From NCBI GenBank assembly GCA_003254905.1, contig QANU01055854.1:488066-552065 (forward strand): a stretch of DNA of 64,000 nucleotides. The letters are read 5' to 3'. The position numbers and the translations under genes are program-made. The notes under the pieces are model-generated. The model searched no databases. It had not been told where the DNA came from and was given only the letters and a program-made list of their open reading frames with translations. This DNA is from Nissolia schottii. Taxonomy: Eukaryota; Streptophyta; Magnoliopsida; Fabales; Fabaceae. Position 1 is the first letter of the stretch, and each line of letters opens with the position of its first letter. Positions 41,045-52,787 of the stretch are shown here, one piece after another.

Positions 41045-41451
41045 TCAACATGGCTTAATAGAAGAAAAAGCAATGGTCAAAGGGCTGTTGAAAACCATGG
41101 GATTTCGCATCTTCTTTGGGCAGCTAGGCCTGGGAGAAGAGGTCGAAATTAAGGCTGCCAGAGCAGTCGGATGGGTAATACGATAAGTAAAAGGCAACAC
41201 CAGTGCAACGACTGCCAACGCACCGCTCACGCGGTAGGCTAGATCACACATCATAGCCCTTATCTTTCAAGAGCCAAGCAACTTGAGCAACAAATTGTCG
41301 CATAATAGGCCGTTCTACATAGAAGTCTGAGTAAAAGATGTGAACGTTCGAAGAGCGCTAGCAGATGCAGGCTCTGGAGGCAATATAATTCCAGCATGTG
41401 TTTTCCTGGTAATGAGCATGCGATTGGATCAGTTACGCCCAATGGTAGCAA
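41045..41451 (-). pseudogene. Decayed coding sequence, family unknown
   Basis: The minus strand keeps protein-like pieces in shifting frames: FYVERPIMRQFVAQVAWLL (about 41330-41270) and VGSRCTGVAFYLSYYPSDCSG (about 41215-41155, quoted in part). Codon composition is richer in GC than the surroundings. I do not recognise the parent gene. It could be a processed pseudogene or a transposon piece. Confidence 0.35.
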
Positions 41452-41619
41452 TTGTTGAGTTTCCTAAATTAATTAAAAATTGAACAATATAAAATTTTTA
41501 GTATAATGACAAATCAATTATGAATACAATAAGGGGGGTTGTTCATTTGCAAGGAAAATACAATTACAAAAAAAATTATAAACTAAAGGTTACCTGCACA
41601 AGGACTCGATTGCAGATTT

Positions 41620-41667
41620 TCGGAATGTTATCATAAGTTATACTCGGAATGTTATCATAAGTTATAC
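41620..41667. repeat. Perfect 24-bp tandem duplication
   Basis: TCGGAATGTTATCATAAGTT plus ATAC occurs twice without a mismatch, at 41620-41643 and 41644-41667. Confidence 0.95.
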
Positions 41668-42007
41668 TCATCAATTCACAAATAGTTATTGGTTTATTAA
41701 CTAGACAATCGCCTAATCAATCGCAATTAATCTTCTTCAAGTTACGATTGCACCTCTCCTAGAGATATGACTAACCTATAACTACCATAATCTCAGCCCT
41801 ATGAATATAGAAGTTTAAGAGCTAATTGCTCCACCTTACCCCTAATCGGCGTTAACTTATTCCTTTTGCCAATTTAGGTTCAATTAATTAATCAATTTAA
41901 TTTTCCACAAATTGAAACCGTAAGAATACATGAAACATGAATCGTAGTAACATGAAAACCTATAATTTTTCCTAATCATGCACGATATATACATCGTCCT
42001 ACCATAC

Positions 42008-42072
42008 ATAAATTAAGCACTCAAATCAGATGTGCAATCAATCAATTGACAAAGAGAGTCTAAGAAATAGAT
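42008..42072. repeat. Dispersed repeat, copy 2
   Basis: CACTCAAATCAGATGTGC and AATCAATCAATTGAC match the copy at 28530-28625. It ends just before the LTR that starts at 42091. Confidence 0.6.
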
Positions 42073-42248
42073 GTAAAAAGAGAGGAATAGTGTGACGAAC
42101 CTTAGAAGGGAAGAGCAAAGAAAAAAGAAAAGAAAAAAAAGGAAGATCAAAATTAGTCCCACATCGGATGCAGCTATTGAAGGGGGTCTCTTCCTCCTCC
42201 TATATATAGAAGCTTTCCATAAGTGTTTAGACTTGCTAATTCACTCAA

Positions 42249-42455
42249 GAGCTTGAGAGGTCCCACTTTTGTAAGACTTTTGGCTTTAGTTATATTTTTA
42301 TTTCTTTTCTCCCTCTCGTTTTCCATTCATGGAAAAGCAGTGCTTACATGTAGGGTGTGTCAGGAGCTTGAGAAGTCTCACTTTTGTAAGACTTTTGGCT
42401 TTAGTTATATTTTTATTTCTTTTCTCCCTCTCGTTTTCCATTCATGGGAAAGCAG
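42249..42455. repeat. 115-bp tandem duplication inside LTR 1
   Basis: GAGCTTGAGA..TC.CACTTTTG starts at 42249 and again at 42364. The second copy runs to about 42455. LTR 2 has a single copy, so the duplication arose after insertion. Confidence 0.9.
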
Positions 42456-42997
42456 TCAGCCATATTAAGGTGAGTGACTTTCTTCACGGTCTATTTTAAA
42501 CCATATATTTATTTTAAAGTTATTTATTTATTTATTTATTTTAGCATTATTTTATTTATGCATGTTTTATAAAATCTTAGGAGGTGGAATTTATTATTCT
42601 ATTTATGTATTTAGGAAGTTAGTTATTCTTTTATTTAATTAGTTATTTTCTCATTATTATTTATTTAGAAAATCTTCATTTATGAAATAGATATCAACGA
42701 AACTATTTTTAGAAAATCATGAAACTATTTTTAGAACTACATGAGATCACATATTGTATTGCATTAAATATATTCATGTTGTGTGTGTATGATTAGTATT
42801 AAGTGATATAGATATTCATATTGTTTAGATATCTAGGATAGGAGGATATCTAGGATAGAACTATAAATCAACAACAGCCTATTTTGATCCTGGTATACCT
42901 TGTACGATCGGAAAATAGAGTAGGATTAATGTAGATTAGAGACAAGACCGTAAAACCCGAACATGTCATGTATCATGTAGATTAGGGCTAACTATTA

Positions 42998-43138
42998 GGA
43001 ATCTGTGGACTCGGGCAATGTATTCCCAACTGTCGTGACCTAGGTACTTGGGTAGTGCGCCAATACTAACTAGCAGGAATCTATTGTCTCGAGCAGTGTA
43101 TCGCCAACTGTCGTGGCCTAGGTACTTAGGTAGTGCGT
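42998..43138. repeat. 78-bp tandem duplication inside LTR 1
   Basis: Units with CCAACTGTCGTG(A/G)CCTAGG and GGTAGTGCG start at about 42998 and 43076. Confidence 0.85.
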
Positions 43139-44788
43139 CCAAGATAGTTAGAAAACTATCTTGGATTTAGGGTTTAGGGTCAATGCTCGAATCGTCTATC
43201 TAGAGAACTCCCCAACTGGTTATGTTTTCAATTGTTTTTATGTATTAGTTAATATTATAGAAATGTTTTATGTTTGTTATTTATTATGTGTTGCATATGC
43301 ATGTCATGGTTTTTCAAAGTGTCCCATGTCGCCGTGCGGACTACCTCTCGCTGAGAGTCTCCCCAGAGTTATCACCCCTCACCTCCCCCTCCAGTTACAG
43401 GTTACGAAGCAGCATAGCAGAGCATGGAGTTTATGGTCAGTGTAGCGACGTTAGAATCCCAGAGTCAGCAGTTCACCTTGAGGTGAAGCTATCTATAAGA
43501 ATTGTTAGTTTAGTTTTATTTTACAATCAAGTTATGTCTAGAGTGCTCCAATTGCGTGCAGGCAGGATCCTCAAACTGGTCACGTATTTTATCATGTATA
43601 TTTATATTTTATATAAAAGAGTTCATGTTTATTCAGAAAAAGAAAGGTTTATTTGTTTTAATTAAAGTTAAAGTGCCTTTTTTTTTTACGAAAAGCTTTC
43701 CATAGGCTTTCGTAAGGGAACTAGTCCCTTGCGTGCCGGTCACTACCCTAAGTTGGGGTGTGATAGTGTGATATCAGAGCAATAGGTTTCCCTGTATCTA
43801 TTGGAGCAAGTGTCCTTAAGTAAAGTAACGATTGTGTAAATGGTAGGTGCCCCATTTGTAGAAGACGTAATGTTACATAAGGCCTATAGGACGTCAGTCA
43901 GGTCATGTCTAGGGATAGTTAGAAAAGTCAGTCATGTCTACAGTTAGTAAGCATGCCAGAATCTATCATGTCAGTTGTGTCCTCTTTCATTTCTTGTCCT
44001 CACGCCTAGTCAGCATATGTCAGGCAGGTTGCTATAAGGGTGGATACAGAATATTAGAGAAGCGCAACAGAAGCACGGTAAGGTCAGGAAGAAGAAAATC
44101 GTGACATCTGGGGACCAAATGTCTTAAGGGGGAAGATTGTGCGACCCTTAAAAGGGAAGAGAAAAAAAGAAGAAGGTCAGAATTAGTCCCACATCGGATG
44201 CAGCTATAGAAGAGGGTCTCCTCCTCCCCCTATATATAGAAGCTCCGCGTGAGTGTTTAGACTTTCTAATTCACTCAAGAGTTTGAGAGGTCTCACTTTT
44301 ATGAGACTTTTCGCTCTAGTTATATTTTTATTTCTTTTCTCTTTCTCCTTTTTCTGTTCACGGGGAAGCAGTGCCTACATGTAGGGTGTGTCAGAAGCTC
44401 CTAACTTAGTGTTCCTTAGCAGTCAAGCATGTTAAGGTGAGTGATTTTCTTCACAGTCTATTTTAAACCATGTATTTATTTTAAAGTTATTTATTTATTT
44501 ATTTTAGAATTATTTTATTTATGCACTTTTTAGAAAATCCTAGGAGGTGGAATTTATTATTCTCTTTATGTATTTATGAAGTTAGTTATTCTTTTATTTA
44601 ATTATTTATTTTCTCATGATTGTTTATTTAGAAAATCTTCATTTATGAAATAGATATCTAGGAAATTATTTTTAGAAAATCATGAAACTATTTTTAAAAC
44701 TACATGAGACCACAAATTTTATTGCATTAAATATTCATGTTGTGTGTTTATGATTAGTATTAAATAATATAGATATTCATATTGTTCA

Positions 44789-45700
44789 GTTAAACCTTTA
44801 ATAAAAGATGATGGTTAAGGAAAGATTTTGGTGGGAGAAGACTTATTTTAAGAAAAGGTTCTGGTTAAGGACAAGACTTGGTATTTAAGATGCGCATTGT
44901 GACACACCTCTCACACCTGAGAACCTCCCTAAGCATGAGATCTTAGTTATGCCATTTGTTTGCAATTCTAGCTCTTATGGCATCCAAGAACCTTTTAAGT
45001 GTTATGTCATTTGTTGGAAAATATGTATTTCAAAAGCTCTAGTTCCACATTTGTTAGATCACAAACCTTTTAAGTGTTTATATACATTTAGTAGTTGTTG
45101 TATTGGTAAAAAGAGTTGAGAAAGGAGTTGGGCTCGTGCGCATGAGTCCAAGCCATTTGAGCTCTTCGAAGTGCAAATCGATGGATTTCCCCCTGCGCGC
45201 ACGACAAAGAGCGATCGGTCTTTTTGCAAGATTATTTTTTGAACTTTTGCAGCTTATCTGAGAAACCATGTTTTTCACTTATTTTTTGGACTTTTGCACC
45301 ATACTTCTAATTATGCTTCTAACTATATTTTCCTTACCTAAGTTCATCAACCCGCTTGCCACTTTTGCCACGGATTCGCCAAACCGCTTACCACTTTTGC
45401 CACAAATTCGCCAATGCCATGGGCGAATTTGGTTCAAAGTCGCCAATCAAGTTGCCAATTTCGCCTTCAATTCACCAACCCTCCAGTTGAATTTAACAAC
45501 GATTCGCCAACCGTGTAGGTAAATCTGACGTGGCCAGCCACGCTGTGCGCGGATGCCCCGTCACCCAAAATCGTGGTAGTCTACTAAAATGTTTCAAAAC
45601 AGGGTATTTTGATAATTTGCTTCTTTAACAAGGGTATAACAGTAATAAAGTCAAGATCTTCGCCCAATAAGCTTGGTAGGGTGTGTCTATAAAGTTATTT
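44789..45700. other. Spacer with 'TTCGCCAA' repeats
   Basis: No gene is seen. 45350-45510 repeats the words CGCCAA and TTTTGCCAC several times, probably an old LTR fragment. Confidence 0.4.
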
Positions 45701-45709
45701 CTATAATTT

Positions 45710-47760
45710 TGGAAGTGAGGATAAAGAATAATATGAAGGGCCTTGTAGATGAAGAGCAATCTGCCTTTACCTATGGTAGGAAAATACATTATGGATCAAC
45801 GGGGGTTGGTTCAAGTGGTAAGCGGCTAGATATCGCTTAAGCAAGGTCCCGAGTTCGAGACCTTGTGTACGCAGTTATCCCTGCTGGGAGACTCACCCGC
45901 CATAGCCGGTGTGTGACCCGAGTTGACCCGGATTAGTCAAGGCTAAGCCTTGGATACCAGGCAAGCAACTTAAAAAAACAAAAGGAAAATACATTATGGG
46001 GCTCTGGTGGCTTGTGATTGGTTCAGGAAAAAAAGAAAAGAAAAGAAAGGCAGTCTTGGTGAAACTTTATTTTCAAAAAGCATATGATTTAGTGAAGTGA
46101 TTATTTTTTTTTTATCTTATCCTTGAAATGATGGGATTCGATTCTGTTTGAAGGGAGTGGATAAGAAGCTATATTAGTTCGACATCAACATCAATTTTTA
46201 ATAAAAAGGTTTGCGACACAAAAATTTAAGATGGAAAAATGGTTGAGGCAAGGAGATCATCTTTCCCTATTTCTTTTTCTTCTAGTGGGTGAAGTTCTCA
46301 ATAAGCTTTTGAAATAAGCTATGGAGGTTGATTTAATTGAAGGTGTTGGTGCTGTTCATGACGATATCAAGATATCTCATTTATAGTTCACACATGATAC
46401 TATTTTATGTTTCCCAATAAAGAAGATGGTGTTTATAAATTATAGGAGAATCTTACAATATTTTTGGATGATGTCAAGTCTCAAAATTAATTATGGCAAG
46501 TCAGTTGGTGTTGATTGGTCTGATCTAAATTATCCACCACTGTTTCTTGAGTTTATTCAAAATGCCTAAATCTATTACTAAGAAAATAGTCTCAGTCTAG
46601 GAAAGATTTTTCTAGAGCAAGAATAAGGATAATAAGGGTACCACTGGTGAAATAGAGTCATATAATGCTACGCGATTTGGGTGGTTTGGGAGTTGGAAAT
46701 ATCTTGATTAAAAATGTAGCACTCGTTTAAATGGCGGTGGAAATTCTTTGAAGGTTCAAACCCCCTATGGAAGAAAGTGGCGGTGTCCTATAATAAGTTG
46801 GATCCGGATAGGTGAGTTACTTGTCAAGAAGTGATGAAGAATGGTGGGTCATGGAGTAATATCTATAATATTGGGCATTCATGGCCCCTCATTGATGTTG
46901 TGGCTAAGGAAGGTTTTTGGATGTTTGTGGGGAATTGATGTAAAACCCTATTTTGGGGAGATAGGTTGCTTGGGGAAGGTAAACTTAAACACACGTTCTT
47001 GAGATTATTCTTTATGTCTCTTCAGAAAAATCATTCATTGGGGAGTGTGGGTTTTGGGACGGGTTATCATGGGTTTGTGATCTGGATTAGAGGAGAGATT
47101 TTTTTTTTTATTTTTTTTTTTGAGTGGAAAAAATACCTTTTATTTTCTTTGTAGGTTCTTCTTGAACATGTGATCCTCAACAAGGAGTGTGAAGATGCTC
47201 TAACTTGGAAACACCATCCCTCTAGGATGTTCTCCGTGAGATCATGCATCAACAAGGTGAATATTCAATATTTTGGGTTGATGTAAGAAAATATTTGGAG
47301 GTGGTATGAAAAGGTGTGTTACCTACAAAAGTAGAACTATTGGTTTAGTTCATTCTTTTGAACATGTTGAATACAAAAGTTCTGCTTAACAAACTAGAAA
47401 TTCTACGGGGAGACTCCAAATGTATTCTATGTGATGAGAAAGAGGAGTCAATTGGGCACTTATTCCCTGAATGCTTGTATACATGGAAGACTTGGTACAA
47501 CTCTTGAAAAAAGTATGGAAATTATTAGGTGTATCCAAAGGACCTAAATTCATTTTTTGATTCATGTTATGAAGTTCATGTTGAATGCTATCGGTGTTTA
47601 GAGTATCTGTTCTATTTAGGGTGCTTAGGAAGAAAATTAAGGTTGATAAGGACTCATTGATGTTAAAACTTACTTGTAGTTAGAATTCATGGAGGTCGAA
47701 TAATAAGAAGCAGGTGTTGCATCTTATCTCAGAAGGTATGACAAAATTGTCTCAATTGAT
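45710..47760 (+). mobile_element. Decayed L1 LINE ORF2
   Basis: Reverse-transcriptase motifs survive with many stops and shifts. EEQSAFTYGR then HYGALVACDW (from the QSAFIxGRxI..LVANE motif) is followed by VKLYFQKAYDLV, MGFDSV, ISHLxFTHDTILCF (decayed YADD) and LKINYGKSVGVDW. Near 47290-47510 a zf-RVT region reads VLPTKVELL and CILCDEKEESIGHLFPECLYTWKTW. The ORF2 is split by a SINE at 45795-45982. Confidence 0.8.
45795..45982 (+). mobile_element. tRNA-derived SINE nested in the L1
   Basis: This 188-bp element has an A-box-like TTGGTTCAAGTGGTAAGCGG and a B-box-like GAGTTCGAGACC, and an A-rich tail (TTAAAAAAACAAA). Perfect 17-bp direct repeats AGGAAAATACATTATGG flank it at 45778-45794 and 45983-45999. 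Removing it and one repeat restores the L1 frame across the site. Confidence 0.9.
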
Positions 47761-47769
47761 CTAGATCAC

Positions 47770-50100
47770 ATAGAAAATTCCAATGGTGGGTGTGATGTTT
47801 GTTCCAGCAAAACATATGTAATTGGGGGAATTCTCACTTGAAACAATAGGGTGAAGTGTGATGGTTTTTCATATTTTATTTCTGCATGAGGAGTCTTGAA
47901 GCATGTATCAAGGGTTACATATTCGGATCTAGTAAATTCATGGATAAATAAGAGATCTAGCATGGTATAATACTTGTGTTTTATTAGGAGTAATTTTAAT
48001 CACATCAAGGAATGGTTCAGCAAATTTGATCTTGAATAAAAAGGGTATGAATAAATGAAGGAAATCTTGGCTTGAGTGGGTAGGAAATGAATTTTGTTAT
48101 AGAATTTTGATGTTTGATGCTGACTTAGTGCAACAGTGGCTTTTGAATTGTTTTTCTAGTGGTTTGTTTGCATTGGTTTCATTTGAAGAGAATTTTTTGG
48201 TGTGAAGCTAACTTTATGTGATCTATTTTGGTGGTACTAGAATCAACTAATGCTCTATTAAGGCTCAGTTTATTTTGCTTTGGTGTAGGCATATATCACA
48301 GAGGTGTTGTTTGGGTCATAAAGTAGTTATGGGATAGGGATATATTCCTTTTTGAGGATTCTATTTTCAATTGTTTGTATTGGGTATGGGTGGTGAAAGT
48401 ATTAAACTCTTGTATTGGGGAAGTATTAAACTCTTGTATTGGGGCCTTAAATCATGCATATAGGTTATGGTACTCTTTTCTTTTTGGTAGGTTTTGTTCC
48501 ATTGAATTTTTTCGTTAGAGGTTTTAATGAGGCTCAACCTGTATAAATTGAGCAGTATGCATTGGTGGTTGCTCTTCTTGTCCATGTTTTTCTCTCATAA
48601 CGCAAAGTATTCATCACATCTTGTTCTCTCACACTTTTGCTACACATCTAGACCATTGACTTTATTTATAACCAAGGATTCTTAAACATTAAGAGTTCTT
48701 ATTTCAAATCTCAATAGACTTTCTATATCCTAACATAATCTATCCATATATATACCAATAATTTAAATATTATTAAATCTGAGGATATTATCAGGGATAT
48801 ACATTTTAAAGATAAAATATAAACAAAATCAATTGCTATCCTATCAAGCATGAACTAATTTTTTCAACATCTAGTTGAGGAGATGGGAAAAGGCATATAA
48901 ATGGGAAAAGGGAAGGGTATGACTAGGTTTTTCTATTCTGTTTTTAGTTAAATTTTATGATTTTTCATTTTTAAAATTATTAAATATTAAATTTGATGAC
49001 AAAAATCAATTAAATGTGAAATTTTAAAATGAAAGGACTAAATCGATGTCAATAATTTTGTCTGGACCAATTTGATGTCAAATTAAAAATGTTAGGACTA
49101 ATTTAAATATTTACTCTTATATTTATTTTTGTTCACACCACATATATTATTTAAATGGCTGAGATACAAACCTAGTGCGTGGTGCACTATTCATTACAGG
49201 GTGTATCGTAGAATTTTCCATATGAATGTCAAAGGTGTCAGGTGCGTGCACAACAATCGCATGAGGGTAAAGGCAGTAGCACACGACTCATTGGATTGGA
49301 AAGATAACGTGGGAGAGACACAAAAAAAATCAATTTGTAATTAAGAGTAATGCTAAAGGTACCCTATTTTTTATGTCATTGTACAGCGTACATATAATAT
49401 AGTATATACAGTAAAATTGAGTTTATAAACTTTTTTTATATATATACACAAAATTTTTTATACACATTCACAAATTATTTTTGAATATAAAACCAAATCA
49501 AATCAGATATATACCGTATTAAATAGCGAAAAGTAATTGTTACACTTTCTTTCTTGTTTCTCACTCACACTTTAAATGTTTAGACTCACTTTTTACTATG
49601 CACAAATATTACAAATATTTTAAAGTAGATGCACAAACTTTTAAACTGACGTGCACAAATTTTTTAACAAACAAGGTGAAAATGAAGTGAAAGTGAAGAA
49701 GAAGAAGAATAATTGAGTCATCACTGCATGCATCAATCATCCGTCACAACCTTTATGCTTGGCTGACATCACTGGACACGTTATTCATCACCACAACATA
49801 ATAACCACAAGGGGTTTAAGAATATAGGACTGAATGGGGGGATGCTCACGAGTGTATTATTTCCTCTATACTTTCAACAATTCTACGGTTCATCATACGG
49901 ACCGCGTACCTTTTGATTTTTATACATCCATGTGACATGCATGCATTTAGAATAAAAATATTGTCGTGTCTCCTTCTAAGACGGAATTCTCATCTATCTA
50001 TATATATATGTAAGAAATTTTGTGATGAAGACAACCATTAATACAACCAAAAATAGAAACACCCATAGCCATTTGAGACACACCATTCTGAATAGAAAGA
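47770..50100. other. AT-rich spacer, downstream part of the L1 region
   Basis: 47770-48590 may be the 3' tail of the L1. A perfect 24-bp tandem duplication lies at 48397-48444. 48600-50000 shows no gene. Confidence 0.4.
48397..48444. repeat. Perfect 24-bp tandem duplication
   Basis: AAGTATTAAACTCTTGTATT plus GGGG occurs twice in a row without a mismatch. Confidence 0.95.
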
Positions 50101-50123
50101 ATACCACTAATTAACAGGTGGCA

Positions 50124-50501
50124 ATGTGGGTTTCTTTAGAAGCATTGGCAATGGCAGGTGCAGAATGTGGCATGGATATTGAAGAATGGGAAGACACAGA
50201 TTTGGAACAGTATCCACCACCTCACTTGCTAGCCGAAGAAGAAAAAGAAGGCAACAATATTACTGGAGAAGAGAAAGATGGCCATTTTCTCCCCAATCGC
50301 AACACAAGGAGGGAACACGATGAGAACGAAGGATGTGGTGTCACATTCACCAATCATCAACAAGAGCTTGATACAAGTGTTGAAACTAGGAGGACGCCAA
50401 AACGCACGAGCTCAAAAGAAATAGGGACCATGTCACTTGCTGCATTGTGCATGATATTGTGGTGTAAGCAGAAATTAAGAAGAGATTCGGGTTCTAGCTA
50501 G
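50124..50501 (+). CDS. Short-protein family member 1 (EA-x-AMAG motif)
   Basis: A single-exon frame of 125 residues is read from ATG at 50124. It begins MWVSLEALAMAGAECGMDIEE, quoted in part, then EWEDTDLEQYPPPHLLAEEE, a hydrophilic middle, and a short hydrophobic stretch with MSLAALCMILWC (103-114) before a basic end. The first 40 residues align with the proteins at 52788 and 58979. It lacks their WAKxVAS block. A TATATATA stretch lies about 120 bases upstream. TTAACAG just before the start could instead be a splice acceptor, which would leave room for a leader intron. Function is unknown. Confidence 0.65.
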   Translation: MWVSLEALAMAGAECGMDIEEWEDTDLEQYPPPHLLAEEEKEGNNITGEEKDGHFLPNRNTRREHDENEGCGVTFTNHQQELDTSVETRRTPKRTSSKEIGTMSLAALCMILWCKQKLRRDSGSS

Positions 50502-50640
50502 CCAGCAACGTTAATCAATAATTTGTTGTATTCTTTTTTTTCTTTTTGTGATAATAATTTGTTGCATGTATATAAGTTTAAGGTTAAATTAAGAGTTTTT
50601 TCTAACATCAATTATTAAATTAGCTGGTCTCAATAATTTT

Positions 50641-50661
50641 ATATATATATATATATATATA
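50641..50661. repeat. (AT)n microsatellite ending at an N
   Basis: About ten AT units are followed by an uncalled base at 50662. Confidence 0.9.
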
Positions 50662-50742
50662 NCGCTGCACGTAGTAGTAGTTGTAAATGTTTTTAAACAA
50701 AAGCTTGAGATTAATTGCTATTTGCGCTAGCTAATAGGATAA

Positions 50743-50882
50743 AATTGTTATAATGTTATCTAATCAAATCATTTGTTTTATGTATGACTTTTTAAGTAAT
50801 GGATGAGAAAATAAGTTATTTTTACTTATATGACAAGATTTGATTAGATGACAACATAAAAAAAACTTATTCCATAACAATT
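50743..50882. repeat. Inverted repeat (foldback)
   Basis: The arms 50743-50770 and 50837-50882 share AATTGTTAT and ATCTAATCAAATC as reverse complements. The right arm carries an insertion. It could be a degenerate MITE; no target duplication was seen. Confidence 0.6.
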
Positions 50883-50945
50883 AAACTCTAAAAGAATTCC
50901 CTTTTTTTTTCTATCTCGTGGGTCCATTTTTAATTATCATGTTTG

Positions 50946-51012
50946 ACTTTTAGATACATTGTTGACTGAATGTATTTGGATGCAACATCTGGTCAACAAT
51001 GTATCTAAAAGT
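50946..51012. repeat. Perfect 21-bp inverted repeat hairpin
   Basis: The arms 50946-50966 and 50992-51012 are exact reverse complements (starting ACTTTTAGATACATT) around a 25-base loop. Weaker pairing extends outward. Confidence 0.85.
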
Positions 51013-51019
51013 TAAAAAT

Positions 51020-52700
51020 GACAACTAATTAATGAAGAACCAACACAATGTTGGTCCGGTAGTAGACAATCTGGATCATTTCCTAAATTAAAGGATCTTG
51101 GGTGTAAGATTTGGGAAGGGAAAAATTTGTGTTGAGAGGGACAGTCTACTAGTCGATCTCACTAATAGTAGAGTCAGGATATTCGTGAAAAAAAAAATTA
51201 ATGAAGATATACATTTCAAAGTTTAGAGGGATTCTTAATAAGGCTCCAAGGTGTTCGCCTCGAGCCAAAATGTGGTTTCTCAAGTGTTTTATGGTGAAAT
51301 AACTTTCTCCTACTAAATTTTTTTATTTTCAATAATTTTTACAACTAAATTCATTAAATTTTGTCATCATTTTATTGATTTGTCATATGATTTAATGTAA
51401 TAAATTAATATTTTTCAATGCAATGTTTGTAGAGAGATGTATCATAAGCTCAAATGGTCCACAAATCTCTAAACCTCTCACAAATTAGTTCTTTCAATAC
51501 TTTGACTAATAAAAAGTTTATCAAAAACATATAGAACATAAAATGATGACAAAAATTGACGAATTTAATTTTAAAAATTATCAAAAATAAAAATATTTAT
51601 AAGAGATGGTGTTTACCTTGTGGGACAAGTGAGAAACTACCTTAAAAAAAAAGACATTAATGTAAGGAAAAAGAAAGTAAAAATGAGAAATAAGAAAAAC
51701 ATGAAATATTTGTAAGGATAAGCCTAACATGATCAACATTATCACTCAAATTTGTATAAATTTATGTATAATATCAATGAGGATAAATTGGGTGAAGTTT
51801 AAGACCATCAAATTCATGTCAAGTATTCACCTGATTCTCAGACTGCATTTGGTATCAGACATAAAATAGAGAGACGGAGATACGGGAAAGAAAATTTATA
51901 TATTTTATATACCTCACTGAACTTTGAAAAAGAGGGAACAAAAAGAATTTTGTCAAGTGCAAACACAAATTTGAGGCAAAAAAAGATAGACATTTTTTCT
52001 GTCTTTGCCCTCGTGTCTCTATCTCTCTGTCTTATCTCAGATACCAAACACACCATGTTCCTTTGTACCAAACGAAGTCTTACACCTTCAGTTTTTAGTT
52101 GATTTAATTGGGCTGAATTCATTAATCATTATCACAAAGTGTGACATACTGTCTGGTGTCATAATTGGACTTGTCATTTGTTCTTAACTGATATACCCTG
52201 TGAAATTTACGAATCCCTGAAAAGTCAATTCAAAAGTATGCCAATACATTGATCCAAGGACGCGGAAGAAGACGTAATAAGACTTTTACGACAGTTTCAT
52301 GGTCTAAGACGCTTAACGTAGATTAGAACATTAATATACTTCCCAGTTTCATGGTCCAATGCTTGTTATACCCAAAATTGTGTTACAACCAAATTCACAA
52401 TATTGCACGTGGTAAGAATAATAAATTAAGTGCTATTTGTCTAATGTAATTTTTGGCCTGAGATTCATTTACCCCGTTGCTTGGCAATTATACCGTACAA
52501 CGATTTGTCTTTGGTCGTAAAGTTGAATTAAGACCAAACTTATTCACACATACATACAAAAAGACTGACTTTTAACTTTTCAGTAACATGAAAAGCCCGT
52601 GCACCCTTCACCTTTTAGCTGCCTAAAACGAACCAGTATTATCATCACTCATAGTATATCATATGTAACATTTTTTTTCCTAACAAATCATTTGAAAAAG
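51020..52700. other. Intergenic between family members 1 and 2
   Basis: It is AT-rich with no gene recognised. Confidence 0.4.
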
Positions 52701-52707
52701 GTTTCTC

Positions 52708-52715
52708 TATAAATA
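52708..52715 (+). promoter_or_regulatory. TATA box of family member 2
   Basis: TATAAATA lies 80 bases before the ATG at 52788. Confidence 0.55.
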
Positions 52716-52787
52716 CGTCTAAATAAGACAATGTATGCAAACACTTTCCTGTATCCAAAAAAAATACTTTCCTGAGGGTATTAGCAA

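Larger units (their letters stand above)
42091..44788 (+). mobile_element. LTR retroelement without coding interior, second LTR truncated
   Basis: LTR 1 spans 42091 to about 43765 (TGTGACGAAC ... GGGGTGTGATA). It is followed by a primer-binding-site-like TGATATCAGAGC (43769-43780). A 370-bp interior without open frames ends in a polypurine tract (about 44127-44136). LTR 2 starts at 44138 (TGTGCGACCC) and matches LTR 1 until about 44788, where similarity stops. The orientation is plus. The LTRs have diverged, so the insertion is not recent. The lack of gag and pol means it depends on a partner element or results from internal deletion. Confidence 0.85.
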
